From: Fulvivirga kasyanovii
GTDB taxonomy: Bacteria > Bacteroidota > Bacteroidia > Cytophagales > Cyclobacteriaceae
Direction: 5' to 3'
Length of the DNA: 34,415 nucleotides
Assembly (NCBI RefSeq): GCF_009711405.1
Contig: NZ_SMLW01000647.1
Location: forward strand, 1-34,415
Both the position numbers and the translations under genes were made by a program. The notes under the pieces were generated by a model that was given only the letters and a program-made list of their open reading frames with translations, did not search any database and was not told the DNA's origin. Shown piece after piece: positions 8,353 through 16,231 of the stretch (positions are counted from its first letter, which is position 1; every line of letters begins with the position of its first letter).

Positions 8353-8364
8353 AAAAACGAGGTT

Positions 8365-8398
8365 GAAGTTAAAAATTAGCCAAAACCGCTTTAACTTC
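8365..8398 (-). other. Intercistronic inverted repeat
   Basis: GAAGTTAAA (8365-8373) and TTTAACTTC (8390-8398) form a 9-bp perfect stem with a 16-base loop between the two minus-strand genes, overlapping the upstream stop codon. It has no T-run on the minus strand, so it is more likely a processing or attenuation element than a full terminator. Confidence 0.4.
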
Positions 8399-9288
8399 TA
8401 GTAAGACTTATAACTAATTTTAAAAATTCTGCCTCTGGCCCCATCACCTTCACTGGAGAGATACATGGTGCCGTCCCCGGCAAAGCATATACCTTCCGGT
8501 TGCCGGTAAATACCCCCATCAAGGCGCACTACCTCCTTAAGTTTATAATCAGGCGAGAGCACTACCAACACTTTGTCTGCGGAAAGCCAGTATATATCAG
8601 AAGTCAAAGGATGAACGGCTATTGCAGATGGATCAAAACTATGGATTTTGTTAAAAAACTTTCGGTTCTCAATGAAAGCTTCGATCTCCTCTTCTTTCAG
8701 ATTAAAAAGTGGTTTGCCTGCCACCTTCTTCTCTTTTGGGTCATACTCATAAACTGCCTTACCTTTAACCTTATTGTCTTCAATCTCTCCTTTGCCTTTA
8801 CAGGCAAGCAATAGCTTTTCCCCGGAAACAGATAGCCCTTCAATATCATTACCGGAAGAAAAATCCGTATCCACCTCCTCAGCCTCTACTTCATCATTAT
8901 CTGATATTTCGAAGGAAAAAACATCACCGTTGCTCTTCACTATATACACTCTATTGCCGATGGCTTCTATTCCTTCATAATCTCCGCCCTTGGCAAACTT
9001 AATTTTGCGCTCTACTTCACCATTTTCTGCTTTTAGCACATAAACATAGCCCTGCTCATCTTCTACTGCCAGCAGGTGGTCTGCACCAAACACCGAAAGG
9101 CCGGAAATCTCCTCCAAGTCGTAGTGAAGCAAATACTTCTCATCAGGAGCGTACAATTTATACGGCACCTTATGATGATCATAATCCATATAAATACTAT
9201 CCGAAACCGTATTAGTAATGCTATTGCAATTGAGCGTTGAAAGGGCTAAAAACGAGAAGGCACAGCACGTAAAAATCAGGTCTTTCAA
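8398..9288 (-). CDS. SdiA-regulated-type beta-propeller lipoprotein
   Basis: 296-residue exported protein resembling the SdiA-regulated family (PF06977-like, YjiK-type beta-propeller, related in fold to phytase-like and SMP-30 proteins). Recurrent blade segments are LEEISGLSVFGADHLLAVED, GDYEGIEAIGNRVYIV, GNDIEGLSVSGEKLLLA, FDPSAIAVHPLTSDIYWLS and QPEGICFAGDGTMYLSSE. The N-terminus (MKDLIFTCCAFSFLALSTLNC) looks like a lipoprotein signal with Cys21, although Asn before Cys is not the usual residue. The start is TTG at 9288; no in-frame ATG precedes it and the next Met (about residue 33) would remove the signal. It precedes the phosphatase-barrel gene in the same direction, which suggests a shared surface role, perhaps with phosphate esters. 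Biochemical function is unknown. Confidence 0.78.
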   Translation of the reverse strand: MKDLIFTCCAFSFLALSTLNCNSITNTVSDSIYMDYDHHKVPYKLYAPDEKYLLHYDLEEISGLSVFGADHLLAVEDEQGYVYVLKAENGEVERKIKFAKGGDYEGIEAIGNRVYIVKSNGDVFSFEISDNDEVEAEEVDTDFSSGNDIEGLSVSGEKLLLACKGKGEIEDNKVKGKAVYEYDPKEKKVAGKPLFNLKEEEIEAFIENRKFFNKIHSFDPSAIAVHPLTSDIYWLSADKVLVVLSPDYKLKEVVRLDGGIYRQPEGICFAGDGTMYLSSEGDGARGRIFKISYKSY

Positions 9289-9351
9289 AATGTCGTTGTT
9301 TGGTATTCAACAAATTTCCAGAAAAACAGTTTGACAAAAAAATAGTCCATA

Positions 9352-9382
9352 TTTTTATTAGTTATCAGTAGCAGTATCTTTG
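9352..9382 (+). promoter_or_regulatory. Candidate hemE promoter
   Basis: TATCTTTG at 9375-9382 is a full match to the Bacteroidota -7 element TAnnTTTG, with TTTT at 9352-9355 exactly 19 bases upstream in the -33 place. It sits only 3 bases before the hemE ATG, so the RNA would start at or next to the start codon. Confidence 0.4.
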
Positions 9383-9385
9383 TGC

Positions 9386-10420
9386 ATGCATTTAAAAAAT
9401 GACCTAATTCTTCGCACTATTAAAGGCGAAAAAACAGAACGTACACCTGTATGGCTCATGCGCCAGGCCGGACGCATACTACCAGAATACAGGGCAGTAA
9501 GAAACTCGCTCTCCGGGTTTAAAGAACTGGTAGAAACCCCTGAGCTGGCTGCCGAGGTTACTATTCAGCCCGTGGACATCCTTGGTGTTGATGCTGCCAT
9601 TATATTTTCAGACATCCTGGTTATCCCCGAAGCCATGGGGCTACCTTATGAGATGATAGAAAAGAAGGGGCCTCGCTTCCCTTCCACCGTCAAAACCGCA
9701 GCGGATTTAAAAAAATTAAAAATTGCTGAAGCTGATGACATCAGCTATACCATAGAGGCAATAAAAATAACCAGGAAGGAGCTACAGGGACGGGTTCCAC
9801 TTATCGGATTTGCCGGTGCTCCATGGACCATTTTTGCATATATGGTTGAAGGCAGTGGCAGCAAAACGTTCTCAAAAGCCCGTGCCATGCTTTATACAGA
9901 CCCTAAAATGGCCCATCAATTATTACAAATGATCACCGACAGTACCATTAACTATCTGAAAGGACAAATAGCTGCCGGCGCTGACCTTGTTCAAATATTT
10001 GATTCATGGGCGGGAATACTGCCACCTGCTCACTATGAAGAGTTTAGCCTAAAATACATCAGCCAGATATGTGATGCTATCCCGGAAGTACCCAAAACAG
10101 TATTTGCAAAAGATGCTTATTTCGCCCGAAAATCGCTGGGACAAATTAACTGCAACACCATTGGGCTGGACTGGTGCATGGACATTAAAGAGTCGAGGCA
10201 GTTGATTGGCGAAAACAAAACATTACAAGGCAATCTTGACCCATGCGTATTATATGCCGATGAGCAAGCTATTACCGAGGCCGTAAAAGCCATGCTCGAT
10301 CAGTTTGGGCCGCAAAGGCACATAGCCAACCTGGGCCATGGAGTGTATCCGGATACTGATCCCGGTAAGGTTAAATTCTTTGTAGATACGGTAAAAGAAT
10401 ACAGTGCTGCAATGCACTAA
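9386..10420 (+). CDS. hemE: Uroporphyrinogen decarboxylase HemE
   Basis: Cytosolic enzyme that removes four carboxyl groups from uroporphyrinogen III to give coproporphyrinogen III in haem synthesis. 344 residues, the normal length. The N-terminal [17 protein letters not shown] signature is present, with the substrate-binding arginines, followed by [32 protein letters not shown] and the C-terminal [12 protein letters not shown] signature. The open frame begins at a TTG at 9380; the ATG at 9386 (MHLKND) matches the usual family start and was chosen. Other haem genes are not in the window, so it appears to stand alone. It is divergent from the beta-propeller lipoprotein gene. Confidence 0.97.
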   Translation: MHLKNDLILRTIKGEKTERTPVWLMRQAGRILPEYRAVRNSLSGFKELVETPELAAEVTIQPVDILGVDAAIIFSDILVIPEAMGLPYEMIEKKGPRFPSTVKTAADLKKLKIAEADDISYTIEAIKITRKELQGRVPLIGFAGAPWTIFAYMVEGSGSKTFSKARAMLYTDPKMAHQLLQMITDSTINYLKGQIAAGADLVQIFDSWAGILPPAHYEEFSLKYISQICDAIPEVPKTVFAKDAYFARKSLGQINCNTIGLDWCMDIKESRQLIGENKTLQGNLDPCVLYADEQAITEAVKAMLDQFGPQRHIANLGHGVYPDTDPGKVKFFVDTVKEYSAAMH

Positions 10421-10489
10421 AATTATTATTCTTCTTTCTTATTTTTTCATGAAATACATTTAACTTGACTTAGTTAATTATAAGAAATC

Positions 10490-10990
10490 ATGAAAAAGCC
10501 TTTACTTTATCTGGCTCTTTTACTGTTCAGTACAGTAGCCTATGCCCAGGACAAAGCTGTTCATTACAAGGAACTACAAAAACACCTGCCAGAATCTTTG
10601 GCAGGGTTTACGGCTGAGGGTGACCCTGATGGCAACATGTTTGAAATGAACGATATGTCGTATTCATCCGCTATGCGGGAATATAGCAAGGGAGATTCAT
10701 ACCTTACCGTTACCATAATGGATTATAAAGGCGCGGCATCCATGTATCAGGGTTCTACTATGGCCTGGAACAATTCCATGTCGTATGAAGATGAGGAGCA
10801 AAAAGCACATAGTGTCAGCATCAATGGCATGAATGGTTGGTTTAGCTACGACAAGTCCAACAAAGAGACGACCTTACTACTCGGAATTAACGGAAGATAT
10901 CTGGTGACGATCAACATCACTGAAAATGAGGACGAAGACCTGGCAGAAAACATAGCAAAAACACTTAACCTGAATGGCCTGCCACAATAA
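10490..10990 (+). CDS. Small secreted protein of unknown function
   Basis: 166-residue exported protein with a clear signal peptide (MKKPLLYLALLLFSTVAYAQ, cleavage about residue 19-20). The mature part is acidic and Met/Ser-rich (GNMFEMNDMSYSSAM, TMAWNNSMSYEDEEQ), with alternating strand-like segments (YLTVTIMDYKG, KETTLLLGINGRYLVTINITE) and a C-terminal helix (EDLAENIAKTLN). The layout (signal, small alpha/beta domain, quantity-like strands) resembles uncharacterised periplasmic proteins found in many Cytophagales; I recognise no named family and propose no function. It is 69 bases behind hemE and ends at a perfect 16-bp terminator stem shared with accD. TACATTTA at 10455-10462 is a near match to a -7 element and could give it its own promoter. 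Confidence 0.8.
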   Translation: MKKPLLYLALLLFSTVAYAQDKAVHYKELQKHLPESLAGFTAEGDPDGNMFEMNDMSYSSAMREYSKGDSYLTVTIMDYKGAASMYQGSTMAWNNSMSYEDEEQKAHSVSINGMNGWFSYDKSNKETTLLLGINGRYLVTINITENEDEDLAENIAKTLNLNGLPQ

Positions 10991-11015
10991 CTGATACTCT
11001 TTGCGGAAGAAAAAT

Positions 11016-11050
11016 AAAAGCTCAACCCGGCATTGCCGGGTTGAGCTTTT
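11016..11050. terminator. Bidirectional terminator, 16-bp perfect stem
   Basis: Perfect inverted repeat with arms 11016-11031 and 11035-11050, loop ATT, GC-rich core CCCGGC/GCCGGG and A/T ends on both sides. Serves the converging secreted-protein gene and accD. Confidence 0.93.
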
Positions 11051-11070
11051 TAATAAGTTTTATATATATC

Positions 11071-11910
11071 TTATTGAAGCATTTTGATCAAAACTGAGAG
11101 CTTACTCTTCAAGTTTCTTCTATCCACAATGAAATCAAGGAAACCGTGCTCCAGTACAAACTCCGCACTTTGAAAACCTTTGGGCAGATCTTTACCAATA
11201 GTCTCTCTGATTACCCTTGGGCCTGCAAAACCGATCAAAGCTCCCGGCTCAGCAATATTGAAATCACCCAGCATGGCGTATGACGCCGTTACCCCTCCGG
11301 TTGTAGGGTCAGTAAGCAACGATATGTACGGGATTCGTGCCTCGCTTAGCAGTGCAAGCTTGGCAGAAGTTTTAGCCATTTGCATAAGCGAAAGGCCGGC
11401 TTCCATCATTCTGGCACCACCTGATTTGGAAATCATCAAAAACGGGATCTTCTCCTTAAGAGAGTAGTCTATTGCCCTGGCAATCTTCTCTCCCACAACC
11501 GATCCCATAGAACCTCCAATAAAGTTAAAGTCCATACAGGCTATGGTTATATCGAGCCCGTTAAGCTTACCATGGGCTGTACGCACAGCATCTTTTAGAT
11601 CTGTTTTAGCCTGGGTTGCTTTTATCCTGTCCGGGTACGGCTTGCTATCCGTAAATTTCAACGGGTCGGCAGACTCCATTTCAGGATCAAGCTCTGTAAA
11701 CTTGTTATTGTCAAAAAGGATTTCAAAATACTCTTTGGATCCTATTCTTGCATGGTAGCCGTCTTCAGGACTTACGTACGCATTATTCTTTAACTCTCTG
11801 GTATGAACAATTTTACCACTTGGAGTTTTAAACCAAAGTCCGTCCGGTGCCTCTTTTTTGGCCTCTGTCGGGGTTTGAATACCTTTATCTTTTCTTTTAA
11901 ACCAGCTCAT
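11071..11910 (-). CDS. accD: Acetyl-CoA carboxylase carboxyltransferase subunit beta, zinc ribbon without cysteines
   Basis: Beta half of the carboxyltransferase that moves the carboxyl group from carboxybiotin to acetyl-CoA, giving malonyl-CoA for fatty acid synthesis; works with AccA, which is not in this window. 279 residues, normal length. The crotonase-like core is intact: [61 protein letters not shown]. The N-terminal region aligns with the zinc ribbon ([21 protein letters not shown]) but the four usual Cys positions are Thr29, Gly32, Ser47 and Asp50. This loss is, to my knowledge, shared by Flavobacteriia and Cytophagia relatives, so it is probably lineage-wide and not a local defect. 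It has its own well-formed promoter. Confidence 0.97.
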   Translation of the reverse strand: MSWFKRKDKGIQTPTEAKKEAPDGLWFKTPSGKIVHTRELKNNAYVSPEDGYHARIGSKEYFEILFDNNKFTELDPEMESADPLKFTDSKPYPDRIKATQAKTDLKDAVRTAHGKLNGLDITIACMDFNFIGGSMGSVVGEKIARAIDYSLKEKIPFLMISKSGGARMMEAGLSLMQMAKTSAKLALLSEARIPYISLLTDPTTGGVTASYAMLGDFNIAEPGALIGFAGPRVIRETIGKDLPKGFQSAEFVLEHGFLDFIVDRRNLKSKLSVLIKMLQ

Positions 11911-11978
11911 GAGGTTAATTTTATATGGATCAATCCTTTATAGGATATGACACGTCAATATAAGTAATGTAATCTTTG

Positions 11979-12009
11979 CAAATATCTGCAGTATCGGTCA
12001 GCTTTCAAA
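11979..12009 (-). promoter_or_regulatory. accD promoter
   Basis: On the minus strand TTTG (12009-12006) is followed after exactly 19 bases by GATATTTG (11986-11979), one base off TAnnTTTG. The predicted start leaves a leader of about 60 bases that contains the dyad TGAC-GT-GTCA (11957-11948). Confidence 0.6.
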
Positions 12010-12051
12010 AATTAGCCTTAAGAATGTGACCAACTTGAATTATTTAGTTTA

Positions 12052-12082
12052 TTTGCAAGGCTTTTAAAGCTATTTATTATTA
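12052..12082 (+). promoter_or_regulatory. Candidate aldolase gene promoter
   Basis: TTTG at 12052-12055, 19 bases, then TATTATTA at 12075-12082, which keeps the TA and spacing of the -7 element but differs at two positions. Start codon follows 23 bases on. Confidence 0.3.
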
Positions 12083-12105
12083 TCTAACCTATAAAAAACG
12101 AAAAA

Positions 12106-13179
12106 ATGTCCGCTTCACAATTTAAAGCCGGGGTTTTGACCGGTGATGACGTTCAGAAACTTTTCCAGTTTGCAAAAGACAAGCAATTCGCCCTTCCCGC
12201 TGTTAACGTAGTAGGTACAAACTCTGTTAATGCCGTAATGGAAACCGCCAGTGAGTTAAATTCACCGGTAATTATCCAATTTTCCAACGGAGGTGCAAGC
12301 TTCTATGCCGGTAAAGGCCTGTCTAATACCGATCAAAAGGCTGCCATAGCCGGAGCTGTTTCTGGCGCACACCACGTTCACCTGCTTGCCGAGCAATATG
12401 GTGCAAGGGTAATTCTCCACACCGACCATGCTGCCAAAAAGCTGTTGCCCTGGATAGACGGTATGCTGACTGCCGGTGAGGATTTTTACAAAGTGCACGG
12501 CAAATCGCTCTACAGCTCGCACATGATTGACCTTTCAGAAGAGTCTTTGGAAGAAAACATCGAAATATGTAAGCGGTACCTCGAGCGCATGAGTAAAATG
12601 GACATGACCCTCGAAATTGAACTGGGCGTAACCGGTGGTGAAGAAGACGGCGTGGATAATACAGGCATTGACAGCTCTAAACTATATACTCAACCTGAAG
12701 AAGTAGCCTATGCTTACGAGGAGCTGAGAAAGGTGAGTGACAAGTTCACAATTGCCGCGGCGTTTGGAAATGTGCATGGTGTATACAAGCCAGGCAATGT
12801 AAAGCTGACACCAGTGATCCTAAAGAATTCTCAGGACTATATTCAGGAAAAATATAATACCGGTGAAAAACCTGTTGACTTTGTTTTCCATGGAGGTTCA
12901 GGCTCCACTGTAGAAGAAATCAGGGAAGGTATTTCATATGGTGTAATTAAAATGAATATCGACACTGACCTGCAATGGGCATACTGGGATGGCATCCGCC
13001 AATACTATCAGGCCAATGAAGGGTACCTGCAAGGACAGATCGGAAACCCTGAAGGTGACGATGTGCCTAACAAAAAATATTATGATCCACGTGTTTGGTT
13101 AAGAAAAGGAGAGGAAACTTTCAAAGCCAGATTGAAAAAGGCTTGCGAAGACCTTAACAACATAGGTACCCTTGCTTAA
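12106..13179 (+). CDS. fbaA: Class II fructose-bisphosphate aldolase
   Basis: Zinc-dependent aldolase that splits or forms fructose 1,6-bisphosphate in glycolysis and gluconeogenesis; cytosolic dimer of the class IIA (long, E. coli FbaA-like) type at 357 residues. Metal-site motif ILHTDHAAKKLLPW carries the His/Asp ligands, GVTGGEEDGVDN matches the conserved Glu-rich loop, and NVHGVYKPGNVKL, FHGGSGS and KMNIDTDLQWAYW are the phosphate- and metal-binding loops near the C-terminus. The ATG at 12106 gives a normal N-terminus (MSASQFKAGVLTGDDV). Monocistronic: own upstream region and a strong terminator behind it shared with rplS. Confidence 0.97.
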   Translation: MSASQFKAGVLTGDDVQKLFQFAKDKQFALPAVNVVGTNSVNAVMETASELNSPVIIQFSNGGASFYAGKGLSNTDQKAAIAGAVSGAHHVHLLAEQYGARVILHTDHAAKKLLPWIDGMLTAGEDFYKVHGKSLYSSHMIDLSEESLEENIEICKRYLERMSKMDMTLEIELGVTGGEEDGVDNTGIDSSKLYTQPEEVAYAYEELRKVSDKFTIAAAFGNVHGVYKPGNVKLTPVILKNSQDYIQEKYNTGEKPVDFVFHGGSGSTVEEIREGISYGVIKMNIDTDLQWAYWDGIRQYYQANEGYLQGQIGNPEGDDVPNKKYYDPRVWLRKGEETFKARLKKACEDLNNIGTLA

Positions 13180-13201
13180 GGAGTACCTACTTCTATCAAC
13201 A

Positions 13202-13234
13202 AAAAAAAGATCGTCGGGCTGACGATCTTTTTTT
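13202..13234. terminator. Bidirectional terminator between aldolase gene and rplS
   Basis: A-run plus GATCGTC (to 13215), loop GGGCT, then GACGATC (13221-13227) plus T-run: 14-bp stem with T tails on both strands. Confidence 0.93.
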
Positions 13235-13259
13235 ATGTCTTAACAAATAAGAAGAAGGA

Positions 13260-13613
13260 TTACAATTTCTCCTTGATTCTTGCAGCTTTACCTTGTCTTC
13301 CTCTCAGGTAGTACAGTCTTGCTCTTCTTACTTTACCTCTTCTCACCACTTCAATCTTTTCGATGCTTGGTGATAAGATTGGGAATATTCTTTCGATACC
13401 AATACCATTGGAAACCTTTCTAACAGTGAAAGTCTCACCGTTTGAATTCGGATGTCTCCTTTGTATTACAGTACCCTGGAATTGCTGAATTCTTTCTTTG
13501 TTACCCTCAGTAATTTTTACGTGTACGTTAACAGTATCTCCAGCCTTGAAAGAAGGGAATGAAGCTCTTCTCTCGTTGTTTTCTGCTTCCAATGATTTGA
13601 TAATATCGTTCAT
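13260..13613 (-). CDS. rplS: 50S ribosomal protein L19
   Basis: Large-subunit ribosomal protein at the subunit interface, 117 residues. Family marks are [64 protein letters not shown] and the basic C-terminus [10 protein letters not shown]. The open frame continues upstream to a TTG at 13658, but the ATG at 13613 ([11 protein letters not shown]) is the usual L19 start, and the longer frame would begin inside the promoter. In many bacteria rplS is last in the rpsP-rimM-trmD-rplS operon; here it is separated from trmD by about 550 bases and has its own promoter. Confidence 0.97.
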   Translation of the reverse strand: MNDIIKSLEAENNERRASFPSFKAGDTVNVHVKITEGNKERIQQFQGTVIQRRHPNSNGETFTVRKVSNGIGIERIFPILSPSIEKIEVVRRGKVRRARLYYLRGRQGKAARIKEKL

Positions 13614-13655
13614 GATTTCTATCGCTAAAAAGTCTCTGTTCCAAAAATCGGACTG

Positions 13656-13663
13656 CAAATATA
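13656..13663 (-). promoter_or_regulatory. rplS promoter -7 element
   Basis: Minus-strand TATATTTG is a full match to TAnnTTTG and is followed by CAGTC. A TTTC lies 21 bases upstream as a possible -33 element. Predicted leader about 35-40 bases. The stretch 13651-13663 matches the rpsP promoter (15992-16004) at 12 of 13 bases. Confidence 0.6.
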
Positions 13664-14168
13664 ATAATAATTTTAGAAATACACGAAACTACCTTAAAAA
13701 TATAAATAGGTCAAAAATTTTTGTTTATTAATTTTTAAAAAAGATTAAACAAAAAATTCCGTACTTACGTTAAAGCTTATAAGAGAACAGTTACAATTTG
13801 TAATTATACACAGGTATATAAAATAGAGTGTCAATTAGTATCAGGTTTTGAAAAGCTATTTGCTGTATTAATGGGGTTATTGAAACAGAAATCCTTAATT
13901 ACCTAAACAAAACAATACAAGAATAGCTGAGGTGGTTGGACTCAGGGCCTGCAGAGTTACGCACAAACGACTCTGGGGCCCTCTGTTTTTTTAAGGGATC
14001 AACTGAAAGCATATGAAGCAATGGATCTGAAAATGCATTGTGATGCTCACCACTTAGAAACAGTAAATAGCCCTTATTGTCGTTTTTACTAGTTTGCCAA
14101 CTGCCTGTCAAACCCATAGGCGAACAGTTCGTGTCTACCCACAAATTCCGGCCAGATCCTTTTTAGGG
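13664..14168. other. Gap between trmD and rplS without a recognised gene
   Basis: About 505 bases. The half next to rplS (13664-13900) is very AT-rich with no convincing frame. The half next to trmD contains a minus-strand frame of 81 codons (13899-14144) beginning 24 bases after trmD; its product has no recognisable domain, and I do not call it a gene. A GC-rich hairpin with a T-run lies at 13945-13992. Confidence 0.6.
13945..13992 (+). terminator. Terminator-like hairpin with no plus-strand gene upstream
   Basis: GGGCC (13945-13949) plus CAGAGT (13952-13957) pair with ACTCTG (13970-13975) plus GGCCC (13977-13981), leaving a 12-base loop; seven T follow at 13986-13992. The T-run is on the plus strand only, yet the neighbouring genes trmD and rplS are on the minus strand. 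It may end an unannotated plus-strand RNA. Confidence 0.5.
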
Positions 14169-14843
14169 TTACTTCAAAAGATTAGGCCGTCGGCTTTTCG
14201 TTCTCTCCACAGCCTGATTAAAGCGCCAGTCTTCTATTTTCTTTTCATGGCCGGAAAGCAAAATATCAGGCACCTTCATTCCTTCAAAATCAGCGGGTCT
14301 TGTGTATACAGGTGGGGCAACAAGGTCATCCTGAAAGGAGTCCGTTAAAGCAGAAGTTTCATCGGACAATACACCGGGCTGCAGCCGGATAATAGCATCT
14401 GAAACTACAGCGGCGGCCAACTCACCCCCTGACAACACATAGTCACCAATACTGATTTCCCTGGTAATAAAATGTTGCCTAACCCGCTCATCAACTCCTT
14501 TATAATGGCCACATAGAATAATAATGTTTTTATATAAGGAAAGCTGATTAGCCATGCTTTGAGTAAACTGCTCACCATCAGGACTCATATAGATAACTTC
14601 ATCATAGGTCCGCTGAGACTGCAAATCGCGGATGCAGTTGGCAATTGGCTCTATCATCATTACCATACCTGCACCACCACCAAAGGCATAATCATCAATC
14701 CTCTGATGCTTATCAGTAGAATATTTGCGCAGGTCGTGAATGTTAACTTCAACAAGTCCTTTTTGCTGAGCCCGCCGCAGAATAGAATCCGAAAATGGAC
14801 TATCCAGTAACCGGGGCAAACATGTAATGATATCAATTCGCAT
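14169..14843 (-). CDS. trmD: tRNA (guanine-37-N1)-methyltransferase TrmD
   Basis: SPOUT-class methyltransferase that makes m1G at position 37 next to the anticodon and so prevents +1 frameshifting. 224 residues. Conserved blocks are [17 protein letters not shown] at the start, [25 protein letters not shown] (with the catalytic Asp) and [16 protein letters not shown]...RLQPGVL, which form the SAM-binding trefoil knot. The open frame runs 45 bases further to 14888, but that extension overlaps rimM and lacks family similarity; the ATG at 14843 begins one base after the rimM stop. The product ends slightly short of long-form TrmD but the C-terminal helical domain is present ([17 protein letters not shown]). 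Confidence 0.97.
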   Translation of the reverse strand: MRIDIITCLPRLLDSPFSDSILRRAQQKGLVEVNIHDLRKYSTDKHQRIDDYAFGGGAGMVMMIEPIANCIRDLQSQRTYDEVIYMSPDGEQFTQSMANQLSLYKNIIILCGHYKGVDERVRQHFITREISIGDYVLSGGELAAAVVSDAIIRLQPGVLSDETSALTDSFQDDLVAPPVYTRPADFEGMKVPDILLSGHEKKIEDWRFNQAVERTKSRRPNLLK

Positions 14844-14844
14844 A

Positions 14845-15369
14845 CTATTCCAGGTAAATGTCCAGCAGGCCTTCCGGAAGATCAACATTCAGTATCTTAC
14901 TTTCATGGTCGACTTTGCCAATGATCTCATCATTAATGGGAACCAGCACTTCTTTGCCCTGATGGTCTATAGCCAGCAAATCCTGCTTAGGAGAGGTATA
15001 AACATCCTTTATTGTACCAATATCTCCTGCAGTAACATCCATTACATGATATGATATGATCTGGTGGTAATAAAATTTGTCGTCATCCAATTCGGGAAGT
15101 ACTGTAAGTGGCAGGAACAGTCCCTTTCCCTTCAGTTCGTCAGCCTGCTCCGCAGTATTAACATCTTCAAACCTGACGATGGCTTTATTGCCTTTAATAG
15201 AAATGGATTCAATAAAAAAAGGAACCAGTTTGTCGTTTATTTCAACGAAAACTGATTCCAGATTCTGATATTCCTGAGGCACGTCAACATCGAGTAAAAT
15301 ATTGACTTCCCCGCTCAAGCCATGCTTCTTGATGACGTAACCAAGTTGGAAACACCCACCAATATTCAT
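14845..15369 (-). CDS. rimM: Ribosome maturation factor RimM
   Basis: 16S rRNA processing factor that binds S19 and helps to fold the 30S head. 174 residues, two domains: an N-terminal beta-barrel ([17 protein letters not shown] to about residue 85) and a C-terminal PRC-barrel ([25 protein letters not shown]... with [21 protein letters not shown]). The N-terminal G-x-I-x-K-x-H-G-L-x-G-E-V pattern is the family signature. It lies 5 bases after rpsP and ends one base before trmD, so translation is probably coupled in the rpsP-rimM-trmD operon. Confidence 0.95.
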   Translation of the reverse strand: MNIGGCFQLGYVIKKHGLSGEVNILLDVDVPQEYQNLESVFVEINDKLVPFFIESISIKGNKAIVRFEDVNTAEQADELKGKGLFLPLTVLPELDDDKFYYHQIISYHVMDVTAGDIGTIKDVYTSPKQDLLAIDHQGKEVLVPINDEIIGKVDHESKILNVDLPEGLLDIYLE

Positions 15370-15374
15370 AGCTA

Positions 15375-15944
15375 TTATTCTCCTTTGTTCTCTTCTCCTT
15401 CAGCAGGAGTTTCGCCCTGAGCTTCTTCAGTAGCCTCAGCAGATTCAGTTGCTTCGGCATCGGCCTGTGCAACAGCCTCTTCTTCGGCTGCATTTTTCTT
15501 TTTAAGAGCTTCAGCCCTTGCTTCTTTAACCTTAGTTTCAGCTTCTTTTCTAGCCTTAGCACTAGCAGCAGCTTCCTGAGCAAGTTTATCCTTCTTAGAC
15601 TCGATCTTAGATTCTTTATCTTTCAACCAGGCTTCGAATTTCTTATCTGCCTCTTCCTGAGTTATCGCTCCTTTGTTAACACCAATTTGCAGGTGTTTCT
15701 TAAGCATAATTCCACGGTAAGAAAGCATAGCTCTTACTGTGTCAGTAGGCTGAGCGCCGTTCATAACCCACTGGAAAGCTTTCTCCTCGTTCAACTCAAT
15801 AGTTGCAGGGTCAGTGTTCGGATTGTATCTACCGATCTTCTCAATGTAGCGACCATCTCGTGGTGCTCTCGCATCTGCTACGACTACATCGTACAATGCT
15901 TGTTTCTTGCGGCCTCTGCGGGCCAATCTGATTTTTACTGCCAT
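15375..15944 (-). CDS. rpsP: 30S ribosomal protein S16 with long C-terminal extension
   Basis: Small-subunit ribosomal protein needed for 30S assembly; first gene of the rpsP-rimM-trmD operon. The S16 core is residues 1 to about 84 ([46 protein letters not shown]). The whole protein is 189 residues, about twice the usual 80-90. Residues about 85-110 continue as a short domain ([16 protein letters not shown]), then come a Lys/Ala/Glu helix (about 110-160) and an acidic Ala/Glu/Thr-rich end. Extended S16 proteins occur in Bacteroidota. The tail may be a coiled coil or disordered arm. The neighbouring promoter shares a 13-base block with rplS. Confidence 0.96.
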   Translation of the reverse strand: MAVKIRLARRGRKKQALYDVVVADARAPRDGRYIEKIGRYNPNTDPATIELNEEKAFQWVMNGAQPTDTVRAMLSYRGIMLKKHLQIGVNKGAITQEEADKKFEAWLKDKESKIESKKDKLAQEAAASAKARKEAETKVKEARAEALKKKNAAEEEAVAQADAEATESAEATEEAQGETPAEGEENKGE

Positions 15945-15996
15945 TTTATTATTTGGTTTCTAAAATTACGGATCACGTCCGTCCTTTAAAAGACTG

Positions 15997-16004
15997 CAAA
16001 GATA
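15997..16004 (-). promoter_or_regulatory. rpsP promoter -7 element
   Basis: Minus-strand TATCTTTG matches TAnnTTTG fully and is followed by CAGTC as in the rplS promoter. I see no good TTTG at the usual distance upstream. Leader about 45-50 bases. Confidence 0.5.
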
Positions 16005-16200
16005 AGGTTTATTTTCAAATAAATACATATAGCCCACAACAAAAGAAACAATCCCCTTCTAAAACACACCTTTATAAGCCAGATTCAGACAAAACAAATG
16101 CCTTTTAGAAACGTTCCAAAGATAACCGGCATAGACCACCTTTAAAAGTCATTTATAACTAATTGAAAATCAGCCAAATTTGTAAAAGCGAATAAACGGT

Positions 16201-16231
16201 TTTTTAATTGTATATATCTTACCTACATTTG
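16201..16231 (+). promoter_or_regulatory. sucA-sucB-lpd promoter
   Basis: TACATTTG at 16224-16231 is a full match to TAnnTTTG. TTTT at 16201-16204 stands 19 bases upstream in the -33 place. Predicted leader about 20 bases to the ATG at 16258. Confidence 0.55.

Noticed and set aside
8398-9288. LuxR-type quorum-sensing link from the name SdiA-regulated
   Set aside because: The family name comes from E. coli context; no LuxR/SdiA homologue or binding site is visible here.
13921-13985. Possible tRNA: TAGCTGAGGTGGTT looks like a D-arm
   Set aside because: No acceptor-stem pairing, no T-arm (GGTTCGA-type) and no CCA-side stem can be found at the right distance.
13899-14144. Minus-strand frame of 81 codons just behind trmD
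   Set aside because: No recognisable domain, odd composition, and it covers a terminator-like hairpin on the other strand. It may be a relic or noncoding, so I did not call it a gene.
15284-15583. Minus-strand frame of 99 codons rich in Leu and Lys
   Set aside because: Out-of-frame reading of the repetitive Ala/Lys/Glu tail of rpsP and the start of rimM.
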